Source: CAYJXJ01 sp964374095 (GTDB lineage Bacteria > Elusimicrobiota > Elusimicrobia > UBA1565 > UBA9628). From it: a DNA stretch of 8,323 bases. Of this stretch, positions 1 to 6,330 are shown piece after piece (the stretch's first letter is position 1; the number at the start of each line of letters is the position of its first letter). The notes under the pieces are model-generated. The model did no database searches, was not told the DNA's origin, and was given only the letters and a program-made list of their open reading frames with translations. The stretch lies in assembly GCA_964374095.1 (NCBI GenBank), contig CAYJXJ010000196.1, positions 1 to 8,323 on the forward strand. The letters are read 5' to 3'. The translations under genes were made by a program, and so were the position numbers.

Positions 1-3
1 ATT

Positions 4-20
4 TTGGCCAAAGTGGCCAA
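4..20. promoter_or_regulatory. perfect palindrome, possible operator
   Basis: Two 7-base arms (TTGGCCA and TGGCCAA) form a perfect inverted repeat around a 3-base spacer. It lies 36 bases upstream of the GTG start of the first small gene and 23 bases before its proposed -10 box, where an activator or repressor could bind. Neither strand has a clear U-tract after the hairpin, so I do not read it as a terminator. No binding protein can be named. Confidence 0.35.
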
Positions 21-43
21 GTGTAAAGAAGCGTTGGGGACAC

Positions 44-49
44 TACACT
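44..49 (+). promoter_or_regulatory. TANNNT -10 box for the first small gene
   Basis: TACACT matches TATAAT at four of six positions and is followed by exactly 7 bases before the GTG start at 57. The same box and spacing occur before the gene at 2367 and the leader ORF at 6323. This pattern fits a leaderless transcript whose first base is at or next to the start codon. No convincing -35 element is seen. A purine stretch, AGGA (50-53), lies between box and start and could instead serve as a ribosome site for the TTG two codons further in. Confidence 0.4.
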
Positions 50-56
50 AGGAACC

Positions 57-395
57 GTGGAGTTGAGCGCGCTCGGCAAAAGGATCAGCCGCGCTGGGGT
101 CGGAGTCGCGTCGCCGGGGGAAAGGCGGAAGCTCCCGTTGGCAGCCCTCTTTTCTGGCTGCTCAGCCTCCGTCCGCGACAAGTTCTACGACAAGCTTCAA
201 TTCCGCGACGGCCGCCTGGTCGGCATGTTCGTCAAGGGGATCAAGAAATGCGGCGAGCGGGACCTTCCCCGCTTCCTGTCCTTGTTCGGACCCGCCGGCA
301 TGGGCGGCGTGGAATGGAAGCAAGACAGCTACTGCAAGCAGGCGGGGACTTGCGCCCGGAAATCGGGTTATGTCTGCGGCCCGGACAACGGTTAG
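57..395 (+). CDS. small cysteine-containing protein of unknown function
   Basis: I do not recognise this 112-residue protein. From about residue 36 on it reads as real coding sequence: third positions are strongly G/C and the composition is balanced (for example residues 41-77, DKFYDKLQFRDG onwards). It has cysteines at 35, 65, 93, 99 and 107. Residues 27-35 (LPLAALFSGC) resemble a lipobox, but the residues before them are not a normal signal peptide, so export as a lipoprotein is only a possibility. An in-frame stop at 24-26 limits the start to 27 or later. I chose GTG 57 because a TACACT box sits 7 bases before it; TTG 63 is an alternative. The basic, low-complexity N-terminus could also mean a wrong start or a decayed 5' end. 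The complementary strand carries a 98-codon ORF that I regard as its shadow. Confidence 0.55.
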   Translation: MELSALGKRISRAGVGVASPGERRKLPLAALFSGCSASVRDKFYDKLQFRDGRLVGMFVKGIKKCGERDLPRFLSLFGPAGMGGVEWKQDSYCKQAGTCARKSGYVCGPDNG

Positions 396-779
396 CTGAT
401 CGGACCTCTTCGGCCATTGCCCCGATTGCTGGGTTGAGGTCAAAATCCGTGACCCCAAGGTTGGTTGTTCTTATAAAATATATATTTATTCATTAGAATT
501 TTATGTCACAGATTGTGGCCTCAAGCGCCGGATGAGTTCCGCTCCATAATTTTTCGGGAACTTTTGGGTGGGATTGATCGTACGAGTAGGACGGATGCCG
601 ATGCCCAAGAATTCCAACTCCATCGACCGTTGCATCGTGCTTATCCATGGTCAGAGGGTCATGCCTGACTCGGCTGCAAAACCGCGACCAGATCCCCGTC
701 CTTTCAGGCGAAGGCAAGGGCCGAGTCGTGCTCCGGGTGCCTTGAGCCGATTTCGGGTGCTTACGAACCGACTGGTGGG
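396..779. other. 384-bp gap with AT-rich patch, no gene seen
   Basis: No convincing coding sequence lies between the small gene and the sigma gene. At 438-454 is a short inverted repeat (GGTCA, 7 bases, TGACC). At about 470-515 the sequence becomes strikingly AT-rich against a GC-rich background, the kind of patch often seen at promoters or at junctions of acquired DNA. At 667-674 and 720-727 an 8-base inverted repeat (GACTCGGC / GCCGAGTC) could close a long hairpin. CGGGTGC occurs twice 20 bases apart (734, 754). A minus-strand ORF of 50 codons (about 655-493) has no ribosome site and no recognisable content. No anti-sigma gene is present here, although such genes often follow ECF sigma genes. 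Confidence 0.6.
557..582 (+). promoter_or_regulatory. ECF-type promoter motif, copy 1 (antisense to sigma)
   Basis: GGAACTT (557-563), 15 bases, then CGTA (579-582). This combination resembles the -35 and -10 elements used by many ECF sigma factors. The surrounding sequence aligns with the copy at 1325-1350, with the same element spacing and 11 identical bases at the -35 side. It faces right, so a transcript would begin near 590, cross the gap and run antisense into the sigma gene. No credible protein starts downstream on this strand before 780. It may make a non-coding or antisense RNA, or be a leftover of a duplicated control region. Confidence 0.45.
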
Positions 780-1292
780 CTACAGGAATCGCTGCAGGGC
801 TTCCCGCAGGCTCTCGCGGGCCCGGCGCAGGCGCGCCCGGATCGAATCCTCCGAGCAAGACAGGGCCGCCGCGATTTCGGCGTAGCTCAAGCCCTGCGTC
901 TCGCGCAGGATGAGGGCGAAGCGCTGTTCTTCGGGAAGCGCCGATAAGAGGCGGGCGGTCAGATCGGAGGCTTCCGCCGGATCGGCTGCCGGGGTTGTGG
1001 GGTGCAACAGCCGATCCACGCGCTCGCCTTCGCCGTCGATGATCTGATCGAGGGAGTCCTCCTTGCGGCGCGCCTCCTTGCGCCGCATGTCGAGACAGTG
1101 GTTGGTCGCGATGCGGTAGAGCCAGGTTCCAACGGCGGATTGGCCCTGGAATCCCGAGAGCGAGCGGTAGGCCTTGAGAAAGACTTCCTGGGCCGCGTCC
1201 TCGGCCCGGTCGCGATCTCCCAGCAGGGACCGGCAGAGCTGGAGCACCCGGACGTGGTGCCGCCGGACAATCTCCTCGAAGGGGCCGTCCAT
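780..1292 (-). CDS. ECF-type RNA polymerase sigma factor
   Basis: A 170-residue sigma-70 family protein of the extracytoplasmic-function type, which directs RNA polymerase to a small promoter set. Region 2 covers about residues 4-72: FEEIVRRHH, then GDRDRAEDAAQEVFLKAY, a hallmark of the core-binding helix, then GTWLYRIATNHCLDMRRKE at the -10-binding part. A variable linker with Asp/Glu and Pro follows (73-110). Region 4 is about 111-165, with LPEEQRFALILRE and the helix-turn-helix LSYAEIAAALSCSEDSIRARL for the -35 element. I chose ATG 1292 because region 2 starts right after it. The frame stays open upstream to 1376, but those residues (Tyr/Pro-rich, then ISFISL) are not sigma-like. There is no Shine-Dalgarno sequence or -10 box just before the start, which instead sits inside a 31-bp repeat. 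No anti-sigma gene is adjacent. The fold is certain; the subgroup and signal are unknown. Confidence 0.93.
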   Translation of the reverse strand: MDGPFEEIVRRHHVRVLQLCRSLLGDRDRAEDAAQEVFLKAYRSLSGFQGQSAVGTWLYRIATNHCLDMRRKEARRKEDSLDQIIDGEGERVDRLLHPTTPAADPAEASDLTARLLSALPEEQRFALILRETQGLSYAEIAAALSCSEDSIRARLRRARESLREALQRFL

Positions 1293-1311
1293 TAAAGAGA
1301 TGAAAGAGATG
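1281..1311 (+). repeat. 31-bp inverted repeat, left arm
   Basis: This is the perfect reverse complement of 2307-2337; the identity stops at both edges. Internally it holds two tandem copies of AAAGAGATG (1294-1302 and 1303-1311). Read on the minus strand, it ends with the sigma start codon and codons 1-4 (MDGP). It bounds the transposase unit. It may be a transposon end, a REP-like target or a recombination site. Confidence 0.85.
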
Positions 1312-1324
1312 GGAAAAAATACCG

Positions 1325-1350
1325 GGAACTTTTTGGGGGGGTAGCTCGTA
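1325..1350 (+). promoter_or_regulatory. ECF-type promoter motif, copy 2 (before the transposase)
   Basis: GGAACTT (1325-1331), 15 bases, CGTA (1347-1350), the same architecture as 557-582. It ends 19 bases before the transposase ATG, so the leader would be about 10 bases. The neighbouring divergent gene encodes an ECF sigma factor, which makes it the obvious candidate to read this promoter. That link is inferred from position and motif type. TATAGT (1349-1354) overlaps the -10 side and could instead serve the housekeeping sigma. Confidence 0.5.
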
Positions 1351-1369
1351 TAGTAAATGGAATCTCCCC

Positions 1370-2326
1370 ATGGCACGACCGCTTCGCATTCATCGACCCT
1401 ACGCCTTCTACCATGTCATGGCCCGGGGAAACAACAAGGAACCGGTGTTCCTTGACGGCGATGACCGGCGTTTCGCCTTGGCGCGGGCGGCCAAACTTTC
1501 GCGCCGGCTGCGCGTCGAGCTGCATGCTTTCTGCCTGATGACGAATCATCTGCACCTCCTCCTCCGGATAGCGGATATCCCGGTTTCCCGGTTTATGGAG
1601 TTGTGGCTGGGCGGATACGCCCAGCGCTTCAACACCAAGCACGAGCGGGTAGGGCATGTCTTCCAGGGGAGGTTCCGGGCGAAGGTCGTGGTCCACGAGC
1701 GGTATCTTCACGAAGTCGGCCGGTACATCCACATGAATCCGGTGAAGGCAGGCCTGGTCTCGATGCCCGAGGAGTACCCGTGGAGCAGCCTTACTGAATA
1801 CCGGCGCCGGGAATGCGTCCCTTGGTTGGAAAGGGCGACCTTGATGGCGCCCTTCGGTGGAGACCTCGCCGAATTCTACGAATTTACCGTCGCCCGGCAG
1901 GGTGTTTTTGCCGACCCGCGAGGTTGGCCGAAGGATTGCGGGTGGTATTTGGAGCCGGAGGGGGAGGAACCGGCGCCCGCGGCCCTTCGCTGGGATGAAA
2001 CCCCGAAACCGGTGAACTGCGAGGTCGTTTTTTCGCGGGTCGCCTCAGCCTTCGGAGTAGAATCCCGTGACATCCGATCGGGTTGGAGGAATCGACTGCT
2101 TGGGGATGCCAGGGCCGCCGTCATGTTGATCCTTCGCGAGCAGACCGACCTTAACCTCCGCGCGATCGGCGCGGAAATGGGCCTACGCACGCCGCAGGGA
2201 GTGGCGATCGCCATTCGGTGTCTTCGCGATCGGATGAAAGACGATCCATGCCTCTTAAGGCGGTTGTCCAAGGCGGGTATGGGGGCTCCGGGATTGGAGG
2301 ACAAGGCATCTCTTTCATCTCTTTAA
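1370..2326 (+). CDS. REP-associated tyrosine transposase (HUH, Y1 type) with DnaA-like C-terminus
   Basis: A 318-residue single-strand DNA nuclease of the IS200-related RAYT family, which cuts and rejoins DNA through a tyrosine-DNA link. Residues 1-150 form the Y1 domain: the N-terminal MARPLRIHRPYAFYHVMARG is typical, H60-L61-H62 (NHLHLLL) is the metal-binding HUH motif, and Y119 in RYIHMNPVKAGL is the expected nucleophile. Residues about 213-297 resemble the DNA-binding domain IV of DnaA (SRDIRSGWRNRLL, TDLNLRAIGAEMG, GVAIAIRCLR). The last residues (SLSSL) are encoded by the right inverted-repeat arm, and the stop overlaps an ATG there. ATG 1370 gives the conserved N-terminus. No good ribosome site is seen. 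All catalytic residues are present, so the enzyme looks intact. RAYTs are usually single-copy, domesticated genes associated with REP palindromes; no clear REP hairpin pair was found here. Confidence 0.92.
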   Translation: MARPLRIHRPYAFYHVMARGNNKEPVFLDGDDRRFALARAAKLSRRLRVELHAFCLMTNHLHLLLRIADIPVSRFMELWLGGYAQRFNTKHERVGHVFQGRFRAKVVVHERYLHEVGRYIHMNPVKAGLVSMPEEYPWSSLTEYRRRECVPWLERATLMAPFGGDLAEFYEFTVARQGVFADPRGWPKDCGWYLEPEGEEPAPAALRWDETPKPVNCEVVFSRVASAFGVESRDIRSGWRNRLLGDARAAVMLILREQTDLNLRAIGAEMGLRTPQGVAIAIRCLRDRMKDDPCLLRRLSKAGMGAPGLEDKASLSSL

Positions 2327-2337
2327 TGGACGGCCCC
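2307..2337 (-). repeat. 31-bp inverted repeat, right arm
   Basis: This is the perfect inverted partner of 1281-1311. It holds two tandem CATCTCTTT units (2307-2315 and 2316-2324), then TAA (2324-2326, transposase stop) sharing a base with ATG (2326-2328), followed by GAC GGC CCC. Those are the same codons that begin the sigma gene. After 2337 the sequence has no sigma homology: the frame continues NTRDEVES and is not credible as a gene. No target-site duplication flanks the two arms beyond a trivial AA. Confidence 0.85.
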
Positions 2338-2353
2338 AATACTCGCGATGAGG

Positions 2354-2359
2354 TAGAAT
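2354..2359 (+). promoter_or_regulatory. TANNNT -10 box for the membrane protein gene
   Basis: TAGAAT (five of six with TATAAT) ends 7 bases before ATG 2367, so transcription should begin at or beside the start codon. No -35 match at normal spacing is obvious; TGGACG (2327-2332), at 21 bases, is too far and lies in the repeat arm. Confidence 0.5.
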
Positions 2360-2366
2360 CCAGGTC

Positions 2367-3032
2367 ATGCAGAAGACATCGGTCGCCGTCATCATCGCCA
2401 ACCTGGCGCTCTTTATCGGCCTCGCCTCGCTGCCCGCCTTCCAAGAACTGCACCATCACTGGATATTCCCGATCCTCGCGGGTCTCTTCATCGCCCAGTG
2501 GCTGGCGGCCGGGCCGCTGCGGCCGTTGGGGTGGTTGGAGCCCGCCGCGGCGCGCGGGACCGTCCTCGGCCTGCTCGGTTTTCTCCTGGTCATGGGCATC
2601 GTCCGGCACTGGACCATCCTGCATTGCATCGGACGGTGTTCGGCGAAGCTCGGGCTGGCCGCCGCGATGGCGGCGCCGGTATTCCTGGCCGCGGCGGACC
2701 GGGGCAGCCCGGGGTGGGGTCCTGTCCGCTGCCGGACCGCGGGCCTGGCCTGCGCTCTCTGGGCGGCTTGGCTGTTCGCTTTCCGCCTCGGCTTCAAGGC
2801 TTCAAGCCGGGACATGGTCTTCCTGGCCCTGGCGGTCGTGTTTCTAGCCGCGGGGCGCGGTCACCCGCCCATTCTGCTTTGCGGCGCGGCCCTGCCGGCG
2901 GTCCTGGTCCTGCGCGCCACCGGGCAAGAGGCGCCCGTCATCATACTCGGGATCGCGGCCGTCGCGGCCGTGATCATCCTGGCGGGTCGCTACGACTCGC
3001 GCCGAAGCGTCTCCATCACGCCGGAACGATAG
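2367..3032 (+). CDS. multi-spanning membrane protein of unknown function
   Basis: I do not recognise this 221-residue protein. It is dominated by hydrophobic helices, about eight by eye: near residues 5-22, 32-48, 63-80, 94-110, 122-140, 149-163, 166-182 and 189-207. Loops are short and the C-terminal tail is basic (RYDSRRSVSITPER), which would favour a cytoplasmic C-terminus. His-rich residues occur early (HHH 29-31), with cysteines at 87, 91, 122, 129 and 172. ATG 2367 is supported by a TAGAAT box 7 bases upstream. Its last 43 bases overlap the 3' end of the permease gene on the other strand. It stands alone on its strand, so context gives no function, and the -10 box makes read-through from the transposase unnecessary. 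Confidence 0.75.
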   Translation: MQKTSVAVIIANLALFIGLASLPAFQELHHHWIFPILAGLFIAQWLAAGPLRPLGWLEPAAARGTVLGLLGFLLVMGIVRHWTILHCIGRCSAKLGLAAAMAAPVFLAAADRGSPGWGPVRCRTAGLACALWAAWLFAFRLGFKASSRDMVFLALAVVFLAAGRGHPPILLCGAALPAVLVLRATGQEAPVIILGIAAVAAVIILAGRYDSRRSVSITPER

Positions 3033-5581
3033 GCGGGCCAGGCCGCGGCCAGGCCCACGGCCAAGGGGAGCACGAGCGCCGCTCCCAGCGCGGGCAGGAG
3101 CCCCCAGGCGTCGTAAGCGAAGGCGAGGTCCATTTTCCAGGACACGACCCAGCCCAGACCCCAGGAAGCTCCGGACGCGATCGCGAAGGTCAGGAGCCCG
3201 ATGGCGATGAATTCAACGGCATCGGTTAGGAGGAGGACCCGCGTGGGGGCGCCCAGGGCGCGCAGGAGCGCGGCGTGCTCGGCGCGCTCCCGGCGGGCCA
3301 AGGTCAGCGTCCCGGACAGCACGAGCAGTCCCACCCCCACGCAGAACCAGGCCACGACCGCCAGGGCCTTGCGCATGGCGTCCAGGACGCCTTGGATGGT
3401 GTCGAGCGCGGCGGTAACGTTGATCACGGAGACGTTGGGGTAGGCGCCGACGAGTTCCCGGGAGAACGCCGCGATTCCGAGGGGATTGCGTATCCGCAGG
3501 GAGGCGATGGAGATCTGGGGCGCGCGTTCCAGGGCCGAGGGTGTGAAGATCACGAAGAAGTTGGGACGCATCGACATCCAGTCCACCCGGCGCAGGGAGG
3601 TGACCGGCGCCTCCACCTCGCGCCCCTGGATGTCGAAGCGCAGGACATCGCCGAGCTTGAGTCCCACCCGCTTGGCGAAGCCCTGCTCCAAGCTGATCTG
3701 GGGGCGGGGTTCTCCGGATTCCCAGAACCGGCCCGCCGTGATCTCCTCGCTGGGATTGAGCCGGTCCTGGTAGGTCAGGTTGTATTCGCGGGTCAAGGCG
3801 CGCTCGCGGGTCTTGTCCTCGAGCGAGAGCCCGGCCATATCCCGGCGCGCCACCGGGGCCGAGTTGACGTGCGTGAGCCGGGCCCGGACAAGCGGCGAGA
3901 ATTCCGTCGCGCCCCGCGCGTGGCGGGCCACGACCCCGGCCACCCCGGACACTTGGGTCTTTTGCACGTCGACCAGGAAGAGATCGGGGACCGCCTCGGC
4001 GCGGCCCAGGAGAATCTCGCGGTCCAGGCTCCGGTGGACCATCCCCAAGGCGCCGAGCAGGCCGAAGCCCGCCGAAAGGGTGAACAAAAAGGCGAGGGTC
4101 CGAGATTTCTGACGGGTGAGTTGAAGAAGACCGTGGCGAAGGGCGAAGGGCGCGGCCGGGGCTGAATGGACGGCAAAGGCGATCGCCTTCAAAGCGAAGG
4201 CGATCAGCGCGCCGATGAGGAGTCCACCGCCCGCCAGGGCCAAGCTGAAGGTCCGCGCGACATCCAGGCTGTTGATCTTGACGTAGGAGTAGGCCGAGAG
4301 GAGGGCGAGGCTCGCCGCGGCGGTAAGGGCCGTCCCGAGCGGGGCCGCGGGCAGGCGCAGGGCCTGGTCTCCCAAGATATCAATAACCGGAAGGCGGGAG
4401 AGCGCGCGCACCCGCGCCCAGGTGACGCCGACCGAGACGAGCACGGCGATGGCGAGGGTCTCGGCCAGGGCCCGCGGCTGGAGCGAGAGGTCCACGTCGA
4501 ACTGGAGGCCGCCCACGCGGGCCAGTAGCCCGAGCGCCGCTCCGCTGAGGGCCCATCCCGCCGCGGCTCCGAGGAGTCCTCCCAGCAGGCCGACCGCGGC
4601 GCCGATGCCGTGGTAGAGCCTCGCGGTCTCGCCGGAACTGAGGCCCAAGGCCCGGAGTATGCCCACGGTCTCCAGTTGTTCGTTGAGAAACATCGAGAAG
4701 CCGGCGGCCAGCCCCACGGCCGAGAGCAGGAGGGCGACCAATGACACCAGGAGGAAGAACATCGTGGTCCGGCGCATGGCCTCGCCCACGGTGGGGTCGG
4801 CGTCCCCGTACGCCGATAGGTTGATATAGGGGTCGTGGAGCTCGCGCTCGAGCTCGGCGCGCAGGGCTTGGGCGGCCCCAGCGGGGTCGTTTGAAGGCGG
4901 CAGAGCGAACATGCGGGTGTAGCGGATGCGGCTCCCGAACTGTATCAGCTTGGTCTCGCGCACCGTTTTCATGGGCACCAGCACGCGCGGCCCCAGGCTG
5001 AAGGCCGCGAAGGCGCGTCCCGGCTCCCTGGCCAGCAGGCCGGCCACGGTCAAAGTGGCCCGGCCCAGGCGGACCGAGTCGCCCGGGCGGATGCCGTGCT
5101 GGACGGCCGCGGCGGCTTCGATGAAGCAGGAGCCGCTCTCCAGCCGGGCTTGCGCGGGCTCCACCTCCAGGCGGCCGTAGAATGGCGGGCGTTCGACGGC
5201 CTTCACGCTCACGAGGAAGGGTTTCCCGGCCGCCGGGGAGAGCATCGAGGCGAACCGCACGGTTGCGGCGCTCGCCGCGCCACGGCCCGCAACGGCCTTG
5301 AACACCCTCTCGGCCCGGGCGTCGAAAGGCCGGTTCGAGACGACCTCCACGTCGGCCTCGAGAATCTCGCGCGCCCGCAGGGAGAGCGCCCGCTCCACGG
5401 AGGAGAGCAGATTCTCGACACCGAAGAGGAATGCCGTGCCGGCCGCCACGCAGGCCGTGAAGAACAGCATCCGTCCCGAGTGCCTGAAGAATATGCGGAC
5501 GGCGAGGCGCGAAGCGGTCAAGCTAGCGGGCGGCAGCGCGCCGGCGCTCCTATTACCGGAGGCGCAGGTCCTGACCCCCAT
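2990..5581 (-). CDS. ybbP: YbbP-type ABC transporter permease (FtsX family)
   Basis: An 863-residue inner-membrane permease with two FtsX repeats, the length usual for YbbP. A helix at about 36-58 leads to a large periplasmic domain (60-265). Helices at about 272-298, 325-352 and 373-390, then pairs near 412-430 and 448-470, close the first half. The second half repeats this: a helix near 494-512, a periplasmic domain to about 730, and helices near 738-760, 785-810 and 828-850. The segments REYNLTYQDRLNP (599-610) and SLRRVDWMSMRPNFFVIF (662-679) are hallmarks of YbbP. With the YbbA-type ATPase it should form a mechanotransmission-type or lipid-handling complex; the substrate is not established. 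Its ATG shares one base with the ATPase stop (TGATG), which implies coupled translation. No good ribosome site is seen, so a start slightly further in is possible. The thioesterase gene tesA, next to ybbAP in E. coli, is absent here. Confidence 0.92.
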   Translation of the reverse strand: MGVRTCASGNRSAGALPPASLTASRLAVRIFFRHSGRMLFFTACVAAGTAFLFGVENLLSSVERALSLRAREILEADVEVVSNRPFDARAERVFKAVAGRGAASAATVRFASMLSPAAGKPFLVSVKAVERPPFYGRLEVEPAQARLESGSCFIEAAAAVQHGIRPGDSVRLGRATLTVAGLLAREPGRAFAAFSLGPRVLVPMKTVRETKLIQFGSRIRYTRMFALPPSNDPAGAAQALRAELERELHDPYINLSAYGDADPTVGEAMRRTTMFFLLVSLVALLLSAVGLAAGFSMFLNEQLETVGILRALGLSSGETARLYHGIGAAVGLLGGLLGAAAGWALSGAALGLLARVGGLQFDVDLSLQPRALAETLAIAVLVSVGVTWARVRALSRLPVIDILGDQALRLPAAPLGTALTAAASLALLSAYSYVKINSLDVARTFSLALAGGGLLIGALIAFALKAIAFAVHSAPAAPFALRHGLLQLTRQKSRTLAFLFTLSAGFGLLGALGMVHRSLDREILLGRAEAVPDLFLVDVQKTQVSGVAGVVARHARGATEFSPLVRARLTHVNSAPVARRDMAGLSLEDKTRERALTREYNLTYQDRLNPSEEITAGRFWESGEPRPQISLEQGFAKRVGLKLGDVLRFDIQGREVEAPVTSLRRVDWMSMRPNFFVIFTPSALERAPQISIASLRIRNPLGIAAFSRELVGAYPNVSVINVTAALDTIQGVLDAMRKALAVVAWFCVGVGLLVLSGTLTLARRERAEHAALLRALGAPTRVLLLTDAVEFIAIGLLTFAIASGASWGLGWVVSWKMDLAFAYDAWGLLPALGAALVLPLAVGLAAAWPAYRSGVMETLRRES

Positions 5582-6270
5582 CAGGAGATACTCTGGGGGT
5601 CCTGGGCGAGAGAACCCTGCGAGAGCCGCAGGGTGCGAGCCATCCGCCCCGCGACCGCCGGGTCGTGGGTCACCAGGACCAAGGCCGTGCCCGCCTCGTC
5701 CCGAATCTTCAAGAGTGTATCGAGCACATTGGCGGCGTGCTCACGGTCCACGCTCCCGGTGGGCTCGTCGGCGAAGATGATCTCGGGCTGGTGCGCGAAG
5801 GCGCGGGCGATGGCCACGCGCTGCTGCTCTCCCCCGGAGAGTTGGCGGGGGAAATGGCGCAGACGCTCTCCCAAACCCAGGCCCGCCAGAATATCCGCGG
5901 CGCGGGTCGCGGCCTCGCCCGCGGTCATGCCCCCTAACTCCAGCGGCAGGGCCGCGTTCTCAACTGCGGTGAGGCTGGGGACGAGCCGGGCGTTCTGGAA
6001 CACGAACCCCACCGACCGGCGCCGCCACGCGGCGCGGCGGTCCTCGTCCCAGCCCCCGGCCGGTTCGCCCCGCACCAGAACCCCGCCGGAGGTGGGTTGA
6101 TCGAGGCCGGCCATGATGCCAAGCAGAGTGGATTTGCCGCTCCCGCTGGGCCCGGTGATCGCGACGGTCTCGCCCGCGCGGACCGCGAGGCTTACGTCCC
6201 GGAGCACATGGAGGACCTCGCTGCCGGAGAGGAACTCCTTGCCCACCGCCCGCAGTTCGAGCAGCGTCAT
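5581..6270 (-). CDS. ybbA: YbbA/LolD-type ABC transporter ATPase
   Basis: A 229-residue nucleotide-binding subunit that powers the adjoining permease. Motifs in order: Walker A GPSGSGKST (40-48), Q-loop in FVFQNARLVPSL (Q92), signature LSGGEQQRVAIARA (144-157), Walker B IIFADEP (164-170, catalytic E169), D-loop GSVD (172-175), and switch histidine in LVTHD (H202). All are intact. PSLTAVENAALPLEL is typical of the MacB/LolD/YbbA subgroup, and the pairing with a YbbP permease makes YbbA the best call. I chose ATG 6270 because the family N-terminus (MTLLELRAVGKEF) starts there and GAGGGG lies 8 bases upstream. The frame is open to 6708, but that extension is Arg/Pro-rich and not family-like. The start overlaps the stop of an 18-codon leader ORF as ATGA. 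It is the first main gene of a two-gene operon with the permease. Confidence 0.93.
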   Translation of the reverse strand: MTLLELRAVGKEFLSGSEVLHVLRDVSLAVRAGETVAITGPSGSGKSTLLGIMAGLDQPTSGGVLVRGEPAGGWDEDRRAAWRRRSVGFVFQNARLVPSLTAVENAALPLELGGMTAGEAATRAADILAGLGLGERLRHFPRQLSGGEQQRVAIARAFAHQPEIIFADEPTGSVDREHAANVLDTLLKIRDEAGTALVLVTHDPAVAGRMARTLRLSQGSLAQDPQSIS

Positions 6271-6323
6271 CGGAGCAGCCCCTCGGGCCGTCCCGCGACG
6301 TCGTCCGGGATCAGGGCGCGCAT
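6267..6323 (-). CDS. possible 18-residue leader peptide before the ABC operon
   Basis: ATG 6323 begins an 18-codon frame (MRALIPDDVAGRPEGLLR) whose TGA overlaps the ATPase ATG by four bases (ATGA). An extended -10-like box ends exactly 7 bases before it. The arrangement would let a ribosome starting on a leaderless mRNA end at the ATPase start and reinitiate. The same frame is open up to 6479, so the ATG is chosen on the promoter alone. Its sequence resembles nothing I know. Confidence 0.35.
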   Translation of the reverse strand: MRALIPDDVAGRPEGLLR

Positions 6324-6330
6324 GGGTGGA

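Noticed and set aside
162..458. 98-codon ORF on the minus strand
   Set aside because: It lies opposite the 57-395 gene, whose frame has the stronger third-position G/C pattern and more natural protein composition.
700..780. Possible riboswitch-like sequence in the gap after the sigma gene
   Set aside because: I compared it by eye with cyclic-di-GMP riboswitch features and the core motifs do not fit; the short repeats there are too weak to support a class.
1293..1376. Longer sigma start at 1376
   Set aside because: The extra 28 residues are not sigma-like, cross the repeat arm and overlap the transposase promoter and its first codons; region 2 begins right after ATG 1292.
493..1389. 298-codon minus-strand ORF covering the sigma gene
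   Set aside because: It is a different frame from the clear sigma factor, is Arg/Pro/Gly-rich and has no recognisable domain.
2218..2847. 209-codon plus-strand ORF containing MDGP of the right repeat arm
   Set aside because: Ser/Arg/Pro/Trp-rich shadow of the transposase end and membrane protein gene. Only the MDGP stretch is shared with sigma, because of the repeat.
3275..4165. 296-codon plus-strand ORF
   Set aside because: Opposite strand of the unmistakable YbbP permease; Gly/Arg/Glu/His-rich shadow.
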